DNA of 59,530 nucleotides from Betaproteobacteria bacterium (GTDB lineage: Bacteria > Pseudomonadota > Gammaproteobacteria > Burkholderiales > SG8-41): positions 1-59,530 of the forward strand of contig OMIN01000095.1 in the NCBI GenBank assembly GCA_900299145.1, written 5' to 3'. The translations under genes were made by a program, and so were the position numbers. The stretch's first letter is position 1, and every line of letters starts with the position of its first letter. The notes under the pieces are model-generated. The model had not been told where the DNA came from. It worked only from the letters and a program-made list of their open reading frames with translations, and ran no database searches. This document shows, piece after piece, positions 16,524 to 25,362 of the stretch.

Positions 16524-17594
16524 ATGGATGATACCAAGGCTCTAGCCGAGCGCGTGCCACTGTTTGCCGACCTCGATGAAGGGGAACTGCGCTTTGTGCT
16601 GCGCGCGGCGCGGCGGCTCACCTTTGACGCCGGTGCGCGTCTCGTTCGTCAGGGGCAGGCCGCTGACACCGCGCTCATCATGGAACACGGCCGCGCGCGC
16701 GTTATCAGCGTGCTGCCCGGCGGCGGCGAAACCGTGGTGGGCGAGTTGGGGCCGGGCAGCGTACTCGGTGAAATGGCGCTGCTGGATGCCGGCGTGCGCT
16801 CGGCGAGTGTGGTGGCGAGCGAGCCGACAGCGTGTCTTTCCATGGAGCGTGACGCTTTTCGCATGCTGATCGCGCAGGGCAACCGCGCGGTGCTTGCGAT
16901 CAACTACCGCATTACGCTGGCGCTGTGCCAGCGGCTGCGTGTGTTAAATGGCAGAATCCTCGCACACGGCGCGGGCGATGCGCTGGTGGCGACGGGTGCT
17001 GCACGTGCGTTCATCGCGCGCGAGGACACAAATCCTGAAAGCTTGCGTCAGCCCTGCGGTTTTGACTTCCGCGCGTTCTTGCCATTGCTGTCGTCGCTGC
17101 GGGCGTTTGATGATGATGAACTCGACGAACTCGTCAAGGTTTCGCAGGTGTTCGACGTGCCGCGCGGCGCACTGCTGTTTGTGGCAGGTGCGGCAAGCGA
17201 GGCGTGTTACGTGGTGGTGCGCGGCGCGCTGGAAATCAGCCGTGAACATAGCGGCGAGCAGCGGCGCATCGGTATCCTCGGGCCGGGGCGGCTGTCCGGC
17301 ATATTGGGCCTGATTGAAAACCAGCCGCACAGCATGTCGGCCACCGTGCGCGAACATTCAACACTGCTGGCGATTCCGCGCGCGGTGTTTTTGCGCTACA
17401 CCAGCGCCGAAGCGCGCGGCGCGTGGAAATTTCAGCAGGCGGTGAATCAGGAGCTATTGCAGTCGCTTGCGCGCACCAACAATCATCTGACTCGCCTCAT
17501 CAGTCAGGCGCGCATTCGTAATCGCGCGCAGGAAGCGCACGAATTGCAGCAGGCGCTGGCGGAACAGGAGTGCCGGGCCGGGGTGGGTGAATAA
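16524..17594 (+). CDS. Protein with two tandem cyclic-nucleotide-binding domains
   Basis: A 356-residue cytoplasmic protein with two Crp-type cNMP-binding folds. The first (about 8-125) has LAERVPLFADLDEGELRFVLRAARR and GPGSVLGEMALLDAGVRSASVVA, a near-canonical phosphate-binding cassette. The second (about 188-300) has LPLLSSLRAFDDDELDELV and GPGRLSGILGLIENQPHSMSATV, where the cassette is degenerate. No helix-turn-helix, GGDEF or kinase domain follows, only a helical tail rich in Glu and Arg. It may regulate a partner protein. No Shine-Dalgarno precedes the ATG; the AT-rich motif abuts it. Confidence 0.85.
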   Translation: MDDTKALAERVPLFADLDEGELRFVLRAARRLTFDAGARLVRQGQAADTALIMEHGRARVISVLPGGGETVVGELGPGSVLGEMALLDAGVRSASVVASEPTACLSMERDAFRMLIAQGNRAVLAINYRITLALCQRLRVLNGRILAHGAGDALVATGAARAFIAREDTNPESLRQPCGFDFRAFLPLLSSLRAFDDDELDELVKVSQVFDVPRGALLFVAGAASEACYVVVRGALEISREHSGEQRRIGILGPGRLSGILGLIENQPHSMSATVREHSTLLAIPRAVFLRYTSAEARGAWKFQQAVNQELLQSLARTNNHLTRLISQARIRNRAQEAHELQQALAEQECRAGVGE

Positions 17595-17598
17595 CCCG

Positions 17599-18498
17599 TC
17601 AAGCTCTGCCAGACTTTTTCCGCCGCCGCCGCAGTTCCTGAATGACCACCGAGTTGTCCAGTTGCCCTTCGCCGTGCGCGATGCAGCTTTCAACTATCTG
17701 CGTGTAAAGCGTGGCGAGCGGCAGTTCCTGTCCGACACGCGCGGCGACTTCGTGCATCAGCTTAAAATCTTTTAGCGACTGGGTGAGCCACGCGTGCGGC
17801 GTGAAATCCTGCTCAATCATTTTCATGCCGCGCGTGTCCATGGCGCGCGAGTAGACCGCCGAGCCTTTCATGACTTCCAGAAAGGGTGCGAGTTCGAGGC
17901 CCATGGATTCCGCAAATGCCAGGCCTTCAGCCATCACCGCGCGGTTCAGGCCACCGACGAGATTGACCGCGAGTTTGGCGCGGCCGCCAGACCCCGCAGG
18001 GCCGAGATAAAAACTTTGCTTGCATAACGCATCGAGCACCGGCTGCGCCGCCGCCATGTCGTCACGCACGCCGCCGACGAGCGCCACGCCGTTGCCCTTG
18101 GCGATCTGATCACTGTTGCCGGAGAGCGGGGATTCAAGAAAACGAATGCCGTTCGCAGAAGCACGCCGGGCGAGCGCCTCGATGCGATCAGGGTCGCAGG
18201 TGCTGGTGCAAATCAGCAGATGCTCTTTGCCGGGGTTTGCGCCGCCGGCGGATTCCACCACCGATTCCACCTGATCCGTATTAAATACCGCAAGCACGAT
18301 GGTTTTGCAGCGCTCGCCCACATCGCGCGCCGAGTTGCAGGCGATGCCACCCAGCATTGCCAGGTTGGCGCGGCGATCTTCGGCAATATCAAAGCCGGCA
18401 ACGGTAAAACCTGCTTGCAGCAGCCGCTTCGCCAATGAGGTGCCGATGAGGCCCAAGCCTATTACACCAATTGCGGCTACGGGTTGTTGAGGTTTCAT
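17599..18498 (-). CDS. NAD(P)-dependent 3-hydroxyisobutyrate dehydrogenase-like oxidoreductase
   Basis: A 299-residue member of the beta-hydroxyacid dehydrogenase family. The N-terminal Rossmann motif GVIGLGLIGTSLAKRLL is followed by VAGFDIAEDR. The substrate motif is RFLESPLSGNSDQIAKGNGVALVGG, and the catalytic lysine lies in GRAKLAVNLVGGLNRAVMAEGLAF. Likely substrates are small hydroxyacids (3-hydroxyisobutyrate, tartronate semialdehyde and the like). It lies just downstream of a Bug receptor on the same strand, fitting uptake and oxidation of a carboxylate. The AT-rich motif in reverse orientation begins 3 nt upstream of its ATG. Confidence 0.87.
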   Translation of the reverse strand: MKPQQPVAAIGVIGLGLIGTSLAKRLLQAGFTVAGFDIAEDRRANLAMLGGIACNSARDVGERCKTIVLAVFNTDQVESVVESAGGANPGKEHLLICTSTCDPDRIEALARRASANGIRFLESPLSGNSDQIAKGNGVALVGGVRDDMAAAQPVLDALCKQSFYLGPAGSGGRAKLAVNLVGGLNRAVMAEGLAFAESMGLELAPFLEVMKGSAVYSRAMDTRGMKMIEQDFTPHAWLTQSLKDFKLMHEVAARVGQELPLATLYTQIVESCIAHGEGQLDNSVVIQELRRRRKKSGRA

Positions 18499-18501
18499 TC
18501 G

Positions 18502-18530
18502 TAAGTATTTGTTTTTATTAAATTTTTATT
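18502..18530 (+). repeat. AT-rich boundary motif, copy 6
   Basis: Reads TAAGTATTTGTTTTTATTAA then ATTTTTATT. It fills the whole gap between two minus-strand genes, 3 nt from the dehydrogenase start, and overlaps the Bug gene stop. Confidence 0.88.
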
Positions 18531-19512
18531 GCGGTTCAATTTTTGCTGCCTTGATGATCGCGGCAAAGCGCTTCAGGTCTGACTTGAACAGTTTGTCGAA
18601 CTCAGCCGGCGGCGCGGCGGCGGGTTCGTAGCCGGTGCTGGTGAAGGCTTCGCGCAGTGTGCCGCTGGCCTCAAACGATTTGCGAACTTCGGCATGAAAG
18701 CGGTTGATGATGGCCGCCGGCGTTTTAGGCGGGGCGAACATTGCGTGCCAGCCGGTATCGAAGTTGTAATCGGGCAGACCGCTTTCCATCAGCGTGGGCA
18801 AATCCGGCAGCGACGAAATGCGTTTGTTGCCGGTAAAGCCGATGCCGCGCAGCTTGCCTGACTTGATGTGCGGCACGGCCACCGTGGCGCCGGGGAAGTT
18901 CAGATGCACTTCGCCGCCCAGCACGGCGGTCAGCACCGGCCCGCCACCCTTGTAGGGAACGTGCAGCAGTTCGATGCCGGCTTTTTGCGACAACAGCTCA
19001 CCTGCCAGATGCTGGCCGTTGCCGATACCCGCTGAGCCGTACCGTAGCTTTTGCTTTTTGGCGAGCGCGATGAGCTCCTTGATGTTGCTCGCGGGCACTG
19101 ACGGGTGTGCGGCGAGGATGTAGCCGAGGCCATTCGCGTAATTGGTGATGGGCGTAAAATCCTTCTCGCTGTCATAAGGCAGCTTTTTATACATGGCCGG
19201 ATTGACTGCGAACGCAATCGAGGTGGCGAGTATGGTGTAGCCGTCGGGCGCTGCCTTGGCCACGATGTCGCAGCCGACAATGCCGTTGGCGCCGCCACGG
19301 TTATCGACCACCAGCGATTGGCCCATGCCGTTTTCCATCTGCCGCGCGAGCTGACGAATGTAAGTGTCGACATTGCCGCCGGCGGGGAACGGCACCACCA
19401 CCCGGATCGGGCGGGTGGGAAAGGACTGTGCTTGTGCGCCGGTCAGCCATGCTGTGCCCGCTACGCCCGCTGCGATGGCGAGCATCGGGAAGGTGATTTT
19501 GAGCAAGCGCAT
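18526..19512 (-). CDS. Bug-family (tripartite tricarboxylate) receptor
   Basis: A 328-residue periplasmic binding protein. The start at MRLLKITFPM has GAGGAG upstream at good spacing, although the frame stays open to 19641. A signal peptide (MLAIAAGVAGTAWLTGAQAQ) precedes SFPTRPIRVVVPFPAGGNVDTYIRQLARQM, VDNRGGANGIVGCDIVAKAAPDGYTILA, KLPYDSEKDFTPI and LRYGSAGIGNGQHLAGELL. It is probably co-transcribed with the dehydrogenase at 17599-18498. The ligand is unknown. Confidence 0.9.
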   Translation of the reverse strand: MRLLKITFPMLAIAAGVAGTAWLTGAQAQSFPTRPIRVVVPFPAGGNVDTYIRQLARQMENGMGQSLVVDNRGGANGIVGCDIVAKAAPDGYTILATSIAFAVNPAMYKKLPYDSEKDFTPITNYANGLGYILAAHPSVPASNIKELIALAKKQKLRYGSAGIGNGQHLAGELLSQKAGIELLHVPYKGGGPVLTAVLGGEVHLNFPGATVAVPHIKSGKLRGIGFTGNKRISSLPDLPTLMESGLPDYNFDTGWHAMFAPPKTPAAIINRFHAEVRKSFEASGTLREAFTSTGYEPAAAPPAEFDKLFKSDLKRFAAIIKAAKIEPQ

Positions 19513-19641
19513 TCTCCTCGTTGATGATTTTATGTTCGTGAGAAAATGATAACACGTGCAGGCAGCCATCCCGTTCGACCGGTCGATCACCATTAGACGT
19601 ACGCGACATACACGACATACATAACAAAGCAAAAGGTACAC

Positions 19642-20580
19642 GTGACTGATTCACTGCAAATCAAATTCGGCGGCTATCAAAAGCCCGCGTCAATACACAA
19701 TCAGGCTGCCGCGCGATTCGGTAAGCTGTTGCAACAACGCTTGGGTGAGAAAGCCGGCAGGCGGCTCGATTTTCAACTGATCGGCAATGTGCTGGATTTG
19801 GGCCGCAAATCCGGTGATCTGCCATTGATGGTCGAAAGCGGCGAGCTGGCTTGTTGTTACATCTCGACCGTGCGTTTTACGCGTTGGGTGCCGGAGCTGG
19901 CGGTGATTGATTTGCCGTTCGTGGTGAAGGACAGGCCCAGCGTGCAGCATGCGTTGAACCACGCGTTCGGGGCGTTCATGAAAAGGCGTTTCGCAGAGAG
20001 CTCGCCGTTTCGTTTGCTGGGCCTTTGGGACAATGGCTTCCGGCATCTTACCAACCGCGTACGGCCGATACGCACGCCCGCCGATTGCGTGGGCCTCAAA
20101 ATGCGCACGCAGATGAGCGCCTCGCACGGTGAAGCGCTGGCCGCGCTGGGTTTTGTGCCGATTCCGGCGGACGTGAAGGAATTTACGGAGCAGATCGGCG
20201 GCGACCGATTCGAGGCGCAGGACAATCCGCTGACCAACACGTACAACTTTGGCGTGTGTCAGTTTCACCGCTACATCACCTTGTCTGGCCATTTTTTCGG
20301 GGCCAGCGCGATGATCGTCAACGCCGCGTGGTTTGCGCGCCAGCCGCCGGACGTGCAGACTGCCATCGACGCGTGTGCTGTTGAGGCCACCGCGTACCAG
20401 CATCAACTGGCGGCGGCTGAAGACGAGGTGATACTCAAAAAAATCGATCCGCGTGAAAATGAGATCGTGACATTAAACGATGCGGAACGGGCGGCATTCG
20501 TGGCGGCGATGGCTCCGGTGTTGGCAAAGTATCGTGGGACGCTGGATGCGCGGTTGTTTGAGATGCTGGGTGGCCCCTAG
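19642..20580 (+). CDS. TRAP-type (DctP-like) solute receptor lacking a signal peptide
   Basis: A 312-residue protein of the DctP fold (IKFGGYQKPASIHNQAAARFGKLLQQRL, GLKMRTQMSASHGEALAALGFVPIPADVKEF, QDNPLTNTYNFGVCQFHRYITLSGHFF). It begins at GTG with AAAAGG upstream and goes straight into the first strand with no export signal. Either a signal is missing, or the protein works in the cytoplasm. No DctQ/DctM genes are next to it. It is divergent from the Bug/dehydrogenase pair, and the palindromic repeat element begins 3 nt after its stop. Confidence 0.75.
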   Translation: MTDSLQIKFGGYQKPASIHNQAAARFGKLLQQRLGEKAGRRLDFQLIGNVLDLGRKSGDLPLMVESGELACCYISTVRFTRWVPELAVIDLPFVVKDRPSVQHALNHAFGAFMKRRFAESSPFRLLGLWDNGFRHLTNRVRPIRTPADCVGLKMRTQMSASHGEALAALGFVPIPADVKEFTEQIGGDRFEAQDNPLTNTYNFGVCQFHRYITLSGHFFGASAMIVNAAWFARQPPDVQTAIDACAVEATAYQHQLAAAEDEVILKKIDPRENEIVTLNDAERAAFVAAMAPVLAKYRGTLDARLFEMLGGP

Positions 20581-20582
20581 CA

Positions 20583-20680
20583 GTCATTCCAGCGTACGCT
20601 GGAATCCAGTGCGTGTAGTCGCGGCGCGAGGCGCCGCCAGAGTTTACGACTTGGGTTCCAGCTTTCGCTGGAACGACGGC
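20583..20680. repeat. Paired palindromic repeat element (REP/MITE-like), copy A
   Basis: Starts with a perfect 20-bp palindrome ATTCCAGCGTACGCTGGAAT (20586-20605). It ends with an inverted TTCCAGCTTTCGCTGGAA (20656-20673). The intervening region is GC-rich. Related elements lie at 30215 and 38515. Confidence 0.85.
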
Positions 20681-20730
20681 TGTGGTAGGTGCCTAATTTT
20701 GGAAAAGGAAAGTGACTTGAAAGCACAATC

Positions 20731-21690
20731 ATGATCAACGCCGCCATCGTAGGCATCGGCTGGTGGGGCCAGAAAATCGTCACTGCCGTGCAGGGCAAGA
20801 GTGAACGGCTGTGTTTTATTCGTGGTGTCAGCAAGGAGCCGGACGAGGTGCGCGATTTCACCACGCGCCACGGCATCCGGCTGTCGACAGAGCTGAACGA
20901 CGTGTTGCGGGATCCGGACGTGCGGGCCGTGGTGCTGGCGACACCGCACTCGCTGCACACGGAGCAAATCATTGCTTGCGCGCAAGCCGGCAAGGCGGTG
21001 TTTTGCGAAAAGCCGCTGGCGTTGAAAGCCGCCGATGCAAAGCGATCCGTAGAGGCGTGCCAAGCCGCTGGCGTGCTGCTTGGCATCGGCACCAACAAGC
21101 GCTTCTGGCCGTGCATGCGCGAGCTGCGCCGCGTGGTGGATAGCGGCGTGCTGGGCCGGCTGATGCACATTGAGGGGCACTACAGTAACGAGAACACCGG
21201 CAAGCATTTTTCATCGTGGCGCACGGATCCCGCGGAAGCGCCTGCCGCGGGGCTCACCGGCGCGGGCATTCATGTGCTGGATGCGCTGGTGAGCTACGCC
21301 GGCCCCGCGCGCAAAATACACGCGCAGGTGCTTTCGCTGCAGCCGCAGCCCAATCCGCGCGACACCATCACGGTATTGTTCGAATTTGAAAAGGGCATGA
21401 GCGGCACGCTGGCATCGATACGTTCCACCGCTTTCGTCTGGCGCATACACGTGTTCGGCGATCAGGGTTCCGCCGAGGCCGTGGGCGAAAACGAACTGGT
21501 GGTGCGCCTGAACGGTCAGGCGCCGCAGCGCTTTACCTATGAGCCGGTGGATACGCTCGCTGCAGAGTTCGAGGTGTTTGCCGACGCCGTGGCGGGGCGG
21601 TCAGCGTACCCGGTGACCGGAGACGAGATGATTGCCACCATCGCCGCGTTTGAAGCGGTGGTGTCTGCGGTCAAGGGGCCTAATTTATAA
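20731..21690 (+). CDS. Gfo/Idh/MocA-family oxidoreductase
   Basis: A 319-residue NAD(P)-dependent enzyme. The Rossmann N-terminus INAAIVGIGWWGQKIVTAV is followed by VVLATPHSLHTEQIIACAQAGKAVFCEKPLALKAADA, where EKP is the family's catalytic lysine motif. The C-terminal domain has the substrate histidine region GAGIHVLDALVSYAG. The family oxidises or reduces sugars, inositols and related compounds; the substrate cannot be told. An AT-rich boundary motif overlaps its stop codon, and the convergent tex gene follows. Confidence 0.88.
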   Translation: MINAAIVGIGWWGQKIVTAVQGKSERLCFIRGVSKEPDEVRDFTTRHGIRLSTELNDVLRDPDVRAVVLATPHSLHTEQIIACAQAGKAVFCEKPLALKAADAKRSVEACQAAGVLLGIGTNKRFWPCMRELRRVVDSGVLGRLMHIEGHYSNENTGKHFSSWRTDPAEAPAAGLTGAGIHVLDALVSYAGPARKIHAQVLSLQPQPNPRDTITVLFEFEKGMSGTLASIRSTAFVWRIHVFGDQGSAEAVGENELVVRLNGQAPQRFTYEPVDTLAAEFEVFADAVAGRSAYPVTGDEMIATIAAFEAVVSAVKGPNL

Positions 21691-21717
21691 GCATCTGTTT
21701 TTATTGAATTATTTTTG
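21688..21717 (+). repeat. AT-rich boundary motif, copy 7
   Basis: Reads TAAGCATCTGTTTTTATTGA then ATTATTTTTG. It begins at the stop codon of the Gfo/Idh gene, in the convergent junction with tex, and overlaps the tex end. Confidence 0.85.
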
Positions 21718-24102
21718 TTTTAGCTTGGCGAATGCCAGCGCCATGGCGCTGGGTTGTTCCGCGCTCTGACGCGCGTTGTGGCGGGTATCGGCGCGGCCTT
21801 GATTTGGTGGGTTTGAATTGCCACGAGCTGGCCGGTTGTCCGATGCAGGATTTGCGCCGCGCGGCTGCGGCCGGGATTCCGTCGTGTCGGTGAGGCGCAT
21901 GGTGAGCGCGATGCGTTGCCGCTTCACATCGACTTCCAGCACTTTCACCTTGACGATCTGCCCGGCCTTGACCACCTCGTGCGGGTCTTTCACAAAGCGG
22001 TTGGCGAGGGCGGAGACGTGCACGAGGCCGTCCTGATGCACGCCGATATCCACAAACGCGCCGAATGCGGCGACGTTGGTGACGACACCCTCCAGCAGCA
22101 TGCCAGGCTGCAGATCATTGAGGGACTCCACGCCTTCCTGAAATGCGGCGGTCTTAAACTCGGGGCGCGGATCGCGGCCCGGCTTTTCCAGTTCAGCCAG
22201 GATATCGCGCACCGTCGGTTCGCCGAATTTTTCGTCGGTGAATTCGCCGGGTTTCAAGGTCTTCAGCACCTCGCGGTTGCCCATGACCTCCGTGATGTTC
22301 TTGTTGATGCGCGCCAGAATGCGCTCGACCACGGGGTAGGCCTCCGGATGCACCGCCGAGCGGTCCAACGGATGTTTGTCGTTGACAATTCGCAGGAATC
22401 CTGCCGCCTGCTCGAACGTTTTGTCGCCAAGGCGCGGCACCTTTTTGACGGCGTTGCGGCTCGCAAATGGGCCGTTGGTGTCGCGGTATTCGACAATGTT
22501 TTTGGCGAGTGTCGTGTTGAGTCCGGACACGCGTGCCAGCAGTGGCGCGGATGCCGTGTTCAAATCCACGCCCACGGCATTCACGCAATCTTCCACCGTC
22601 GCATCCAGTGCGCGTGCCAGTGCGCGTTGATTCACGTCATGCTGATACTGGCCGACGCCGATGGCCTTGGGCTCGATTTTCACCAGCTCCGCCAGCGGGT
22701 CTTGCAGCCGCCGTGCGATGGACACCGCGCCGCGCAGGCTGACATCCAGGTCGGGAAATTCCGCCGCCGCAAATGCCGATGCCGAATACACCGAGGCGCC
22801 GGCTTCGCTGACGACAATTTTGCTTAACCGCTGATCGGGCTTTTTGTCATGCACGAGTTTCATCAGCTCGCCGGCAAGTTTGTCGGTTTCGCGGCTGGCG
22901 GTGCCGTTGCCGATGGCCATCAGGGACACACCGTGCTGCACCACCATGCGTGCCAGCGTGGCAAGTGCGCCCTGCCAGTCACGACGGGGCTCGTGCGGGT
23001 AGATCGTGCCGGTTTCCAGCAGCTTGCCGGTGGCATCCACGACCGCCACTTTGCAACCCGTGCGGATACCCGGGTCGATGCCCATCACCACCTTGGGGCC
23101 GGCGGGTGCGGCCAGCAGCAGTTCGCGCAGGTTGCGGCCAAAGATGCGTATGGCCTCGGCTTCGGCGGCTTCGCGCAGCGCCAACATCAATTCGCCCGTG
23201 ATGGAGAGTTGCACTTTCACGCGCCAGGTCCAACGGCACACCTCCGCAAGCCAGGCATCGGCGGCACGGCCCTTGTTGGCGATGCCGAAGTGCGCCGCGA
23301 TCATGCTTTCGCACGGATGCGGCGTCTGTTGTTCGAGTTCCGTGCCGAGCGCGATCGTAAGCGTGAGCACACCCAGCGTGCGCCCGCGCAGGAGCGCCAG
23401 CGCGCGGTGCGAGGGCACGGTGCGCAGCGTTTCACTATATGCATAGTAGTCGCGGAATTTTTCTTCTTCGGCCGTTTCTTTGCCGGGCACCACCACGGCG
23501 TTGAGATAGCCTTCGTTCTGCAAGCGCGTGCGCAGCTTGGCCAGCAGGTCCGCCGTTTCCGCAAAGCGCTCGGACAGTATGTCGCGTGCGCCTTCGAGCG
23601 CCGCCTTAGCATCGGGCACGCTAATGGCTTCGGTCGTAGCAGTCGCCGGTTTGCTAACGATATATGTCGCCGCTTCTGCCTGCGGATTCAACGTGGGGTC
23701 GGCGAGCAGCGCATCTGCCAGCGGCTCGAGCCCGGCTTCCCGCGCGATTTGCGCTTTTGTGCGGCGCTTGGGCTTGTAGGGCAGGTAAATGTCTTCCAGC
23801 GCCTGCTTGGTGGCGGCGTTGCCGATGGCGAGCTTTAGCGCATCCGTGAGTTTGCCTTGCTCGCCGATGCTGGTGAGGATGGCGGCACGGCGCTCTTCGA
23901 GCTCGCGCAGGTAGACGAGCCGCTCTTCCAGCGTGCGCAATTGCGTGTCGTCGAGGTTGCCGGTGACTTCCTTGCGGTAGCGTGCGATGAAGGGGACAGT
24001 GGCGCCTTCGTCGAGCAGTGCGACGGCAGCGGAAATCTGGTTCGAGTGGGCGTTGAGTTCTTTTGCCAGGGTTTGCGTGATTTTTTCTTGTGCGGAATTC
24101 AT
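21709..24102 (-). CDS. tex: Tex family transcription accessory / RNA-binding protein
   Basis: A 797-residue protein with the full Tex layout. It has an N-terminal helical region ([45 protein letters not shown]) and a YqgF/RNase H-like core ([17 protein letters not shown]). Helix-hairpin-helix segments ([46 protein letters not shown]) come next, followed by an S1 RNA-binding domain ([31 protein letters not shown]). The tail is low-complexity, rich in Arg/Asn/Pro. The start at MNSAQEK fits homologues; the longer frame to 24171 is unlikely. It binds nucleic acid and influences transcription and RNA turnover. Confidence 0.95.
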   Translation of the reverse strand: MNSAQEKITQTLAKELNAHSNQISAAVALLDEGATVPFIARYRKEVTGNLDDTQLRTLEERLVYLRELEERRAAILTSIGEQGKLTDALKLAIGNAATKQALEDIYLPYKPKRRTKAQIAREAGLEPLADALLADPTLNPQAEAATYIVSKPATATTEAISVPDAKAALEGARDILSERFAETADLLAKLRTRLQNEGYLNAVVVPGKETAEEEKFRDYYAYSETLRTVPSHRALALLRGRTLGVLTLTIALGTELEQQTPHPCESMIAAHFGIANKGRAADAWLAEVCRWTWRVKVQLSITGELMLALREAAEAEAIRIFGRNLRELLLAAPAGPKVVMGIDPGIRTGCKVAVVDATGKLLETGTIYPHEPRRDWQGALATLARMVVQHGVSLMAIGNGTASRETDKLAGELMKLVHDKKPDQRLSKIVVSEAGASVYSASAFAAAEFPDLDVSLRGAVSIARRLQDPLAELVKIEPKAIGVGQYQHDVNQRALARALDATVEDCVNAVGVDLNTASAPLLARVSGLNTTLAKNIVEYRDTNGPFASRNAVKKVPRLGDKTFEQAAGFLRIVNDKHPLDRSAVHPEAYPVVERILARINKNITEVMGNREVLKTLKPGEFTDEKFGEPTVRDILAELEKPGRDPRPEFKTAAFQEGVESLNDLQPGMLLEGVVTNVAAFGAFVDIGVHQDGLVHVSALANRFVKDPHEVVKAGQIVKVKVLEVDVKRQRIALTMRLTDTTESRPQPRGANPASDNRPARGNSNPPNQGRADTRHNARQSAEQPSAMALAFAKLKQK

Positions 24103-24200
24103 GAATAGGTAATAGGGCGTGAACTGAAGTGGTGGTGGATGCACCGGTGGGGCGCAAAACGAAAAGACCACGCCGCGGCGTGGTCTAAGAGAAGTTATTT

Positions 24201-24229
24201 TAAGTATTTGTTTTTATTGAATATTTTTC
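24201..24229 (+). repeat. AT-rich boundary motif, copy 8
   Basis: Reads TAAGTATTTGTTTTTATTGA then ATATTTTTC, the best match to the consensus. It lies 98 nt from the tex start and 5 nt from the stop of the dehydrogenase gene. Confidence 0.9.
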
Positions 24230-24234
24230 TGCGG

Positions 24235-25293
24235 CTATTTCATCGCCGCGACTACTGCATCGCCAAACTCGTTGGTTTTGGCCTTGCCGCCGAGATCGCC
24301 CGTCAGATATTTGGCTTCGGCGATGACGCGATCCACGGCGTCGTCCAGCACTTTGGCGGCCGCAGTAGCTGCGGCATCGCTGCGCTTGCGGCCCAGCCAC
24401 GCCAGCAACATCTGCCCGGACATGATCATCGCGTACGGGTTGGCGATGTTTTGCCCCGCGATGTCGGGTGCGGAGCCGTGCGTGGCCTGTGCCATTGCCT
24501 GCTTTTCACCACAGACCAAGCCGGGCGCGAGACCAAGTCCACCGACCAAACCCGCGCCTTCGTCAGTAAGAATGTCGCCGAACTGATTGGTGGTGACGAC
24601 CACGTCGAACTGCTGCGGCTTCATCACCAGTTTCATGGCGAAGCCGTCGACCAGCACTTCGTTCAGCGTCACGTCCGGGTATTCCTTGGCCATCTTGCGG
24701 TGCTCTTCGGCGAACATGCCGCAGACCAGCCGATACACTGGCTCCTTGTGCACGCAGGTGACGATTTTCTTTTTGCGCGTGCGCGCGATTTCGAAGGCTT
24801 CGCGCGCGACACGTGATGCGCCCTTGCGTGTCACCACGCGCATGCCCACGGAGATTTCGTCGTTGGGCCGGAACTCGCCCGACCCCGCATGCACCACGCT
24901 GGAGGACTGCATGCCTTCGGTGGTTTCGCGCAGGAACACGATGTCCACGTCCTTGTGCAGCGACGGCAAATTGGGATACGAACGCACGGGTTTGACGTTG
25001 GCGAAGAGCTCGAATTTCTTGCGCAGCGGCGGATTAATCCACGTCGGATCTTGGCGAGGATAGACGTTGTGCCCGATCGGGCCTTGCACCCAGCCATCGA
25101 CGGTAGCAAGCGTATCCACCGTGATTTGCGGCATGGTGTGGCCGTGGGTTTCGTGGCCGCGCTTGCCGATGGGCAGATCGTGCCACTCGATTTGCAAGCC
25201 GGTTTTTGCGGCCGCGGCTTTCATGCATTTCACGGCCTCGGGGACGACTTCAAGGCCGATGTCGTCGCCGGGCAATATGCCAATTTTCAGCAC
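24235..25293 (-). CDS. Isocitrate/isopropylmalate dehydrogenase family enzyme
   Basis: A 352-residue decarboxylating dehydrogenase. Its GTG start (VLKIGILPGDDIGLEVVPEAVK) has GGAAGGAG at normal spacing; the frame open to 25368 is not needed. It has NVKPVRSYPNL, LRETTEGMQ, the catalytic lysine region TCVHKEPVYRLVCGMF, the metal aspartate region DGFAMKLVMKPQQFDVVVTTNQFGDILTDEGAGLVGGLGLAPG, and HGSAPDIAGQNIANP. It could act on 3-isopropylmalate, tartrate or a homoisocitrate-like acid. There are no leucine-pathway neighbours, so an accessory hydroxyacid role is more likely. It is divergent from the nitrilase-family gene. Confidence 0.88.
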   Translation of the reverse strand: MLKIGILPGDDIGLEVVPEAVKCMKAAAAKTGLQIEWHDLPIGKRGHETHGHTMPQITVDTLATVDGWVQGPIGHNVYPRQDPTWINPPLRKKFELFANVKPVRSYPNLPSLHKDVDIVFLRETTEGMQSSSVVHAGSGEFRPNDEISVGMRVVTRKGASRVAREAFEIARTRKKKIVTCVHKEPVYRLVCGMFAEEHRKMAKEYPDVTLNEVLVDGFAMKLVMKPQQFDVVVTTNQFGDILTDEGAGLVGGLGLAPGLVCGEKQAMAQATHGSAPDIAGQNIANPYAMIMSGQMLLAWLGRKRSDAAATAAAKVLDDAVDRVIAEAKYLTGDLGGKAKTNEFGDAVVAAMK

Positions 25294-25362
25294 TGCGATC
25301 TCCTTCCAATTCAGGGAACCGCGATGATTCCACTTCACGCACTTTCGCGCAATGCTTGACTG

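Noticed and set aside
24201-24229. AT-rich boundary motifs as terminators
   Set aside because: They have no GC stem, and real terminators nearby (51995, 54840) look quite different. Most copies are on the 5' side of genes.
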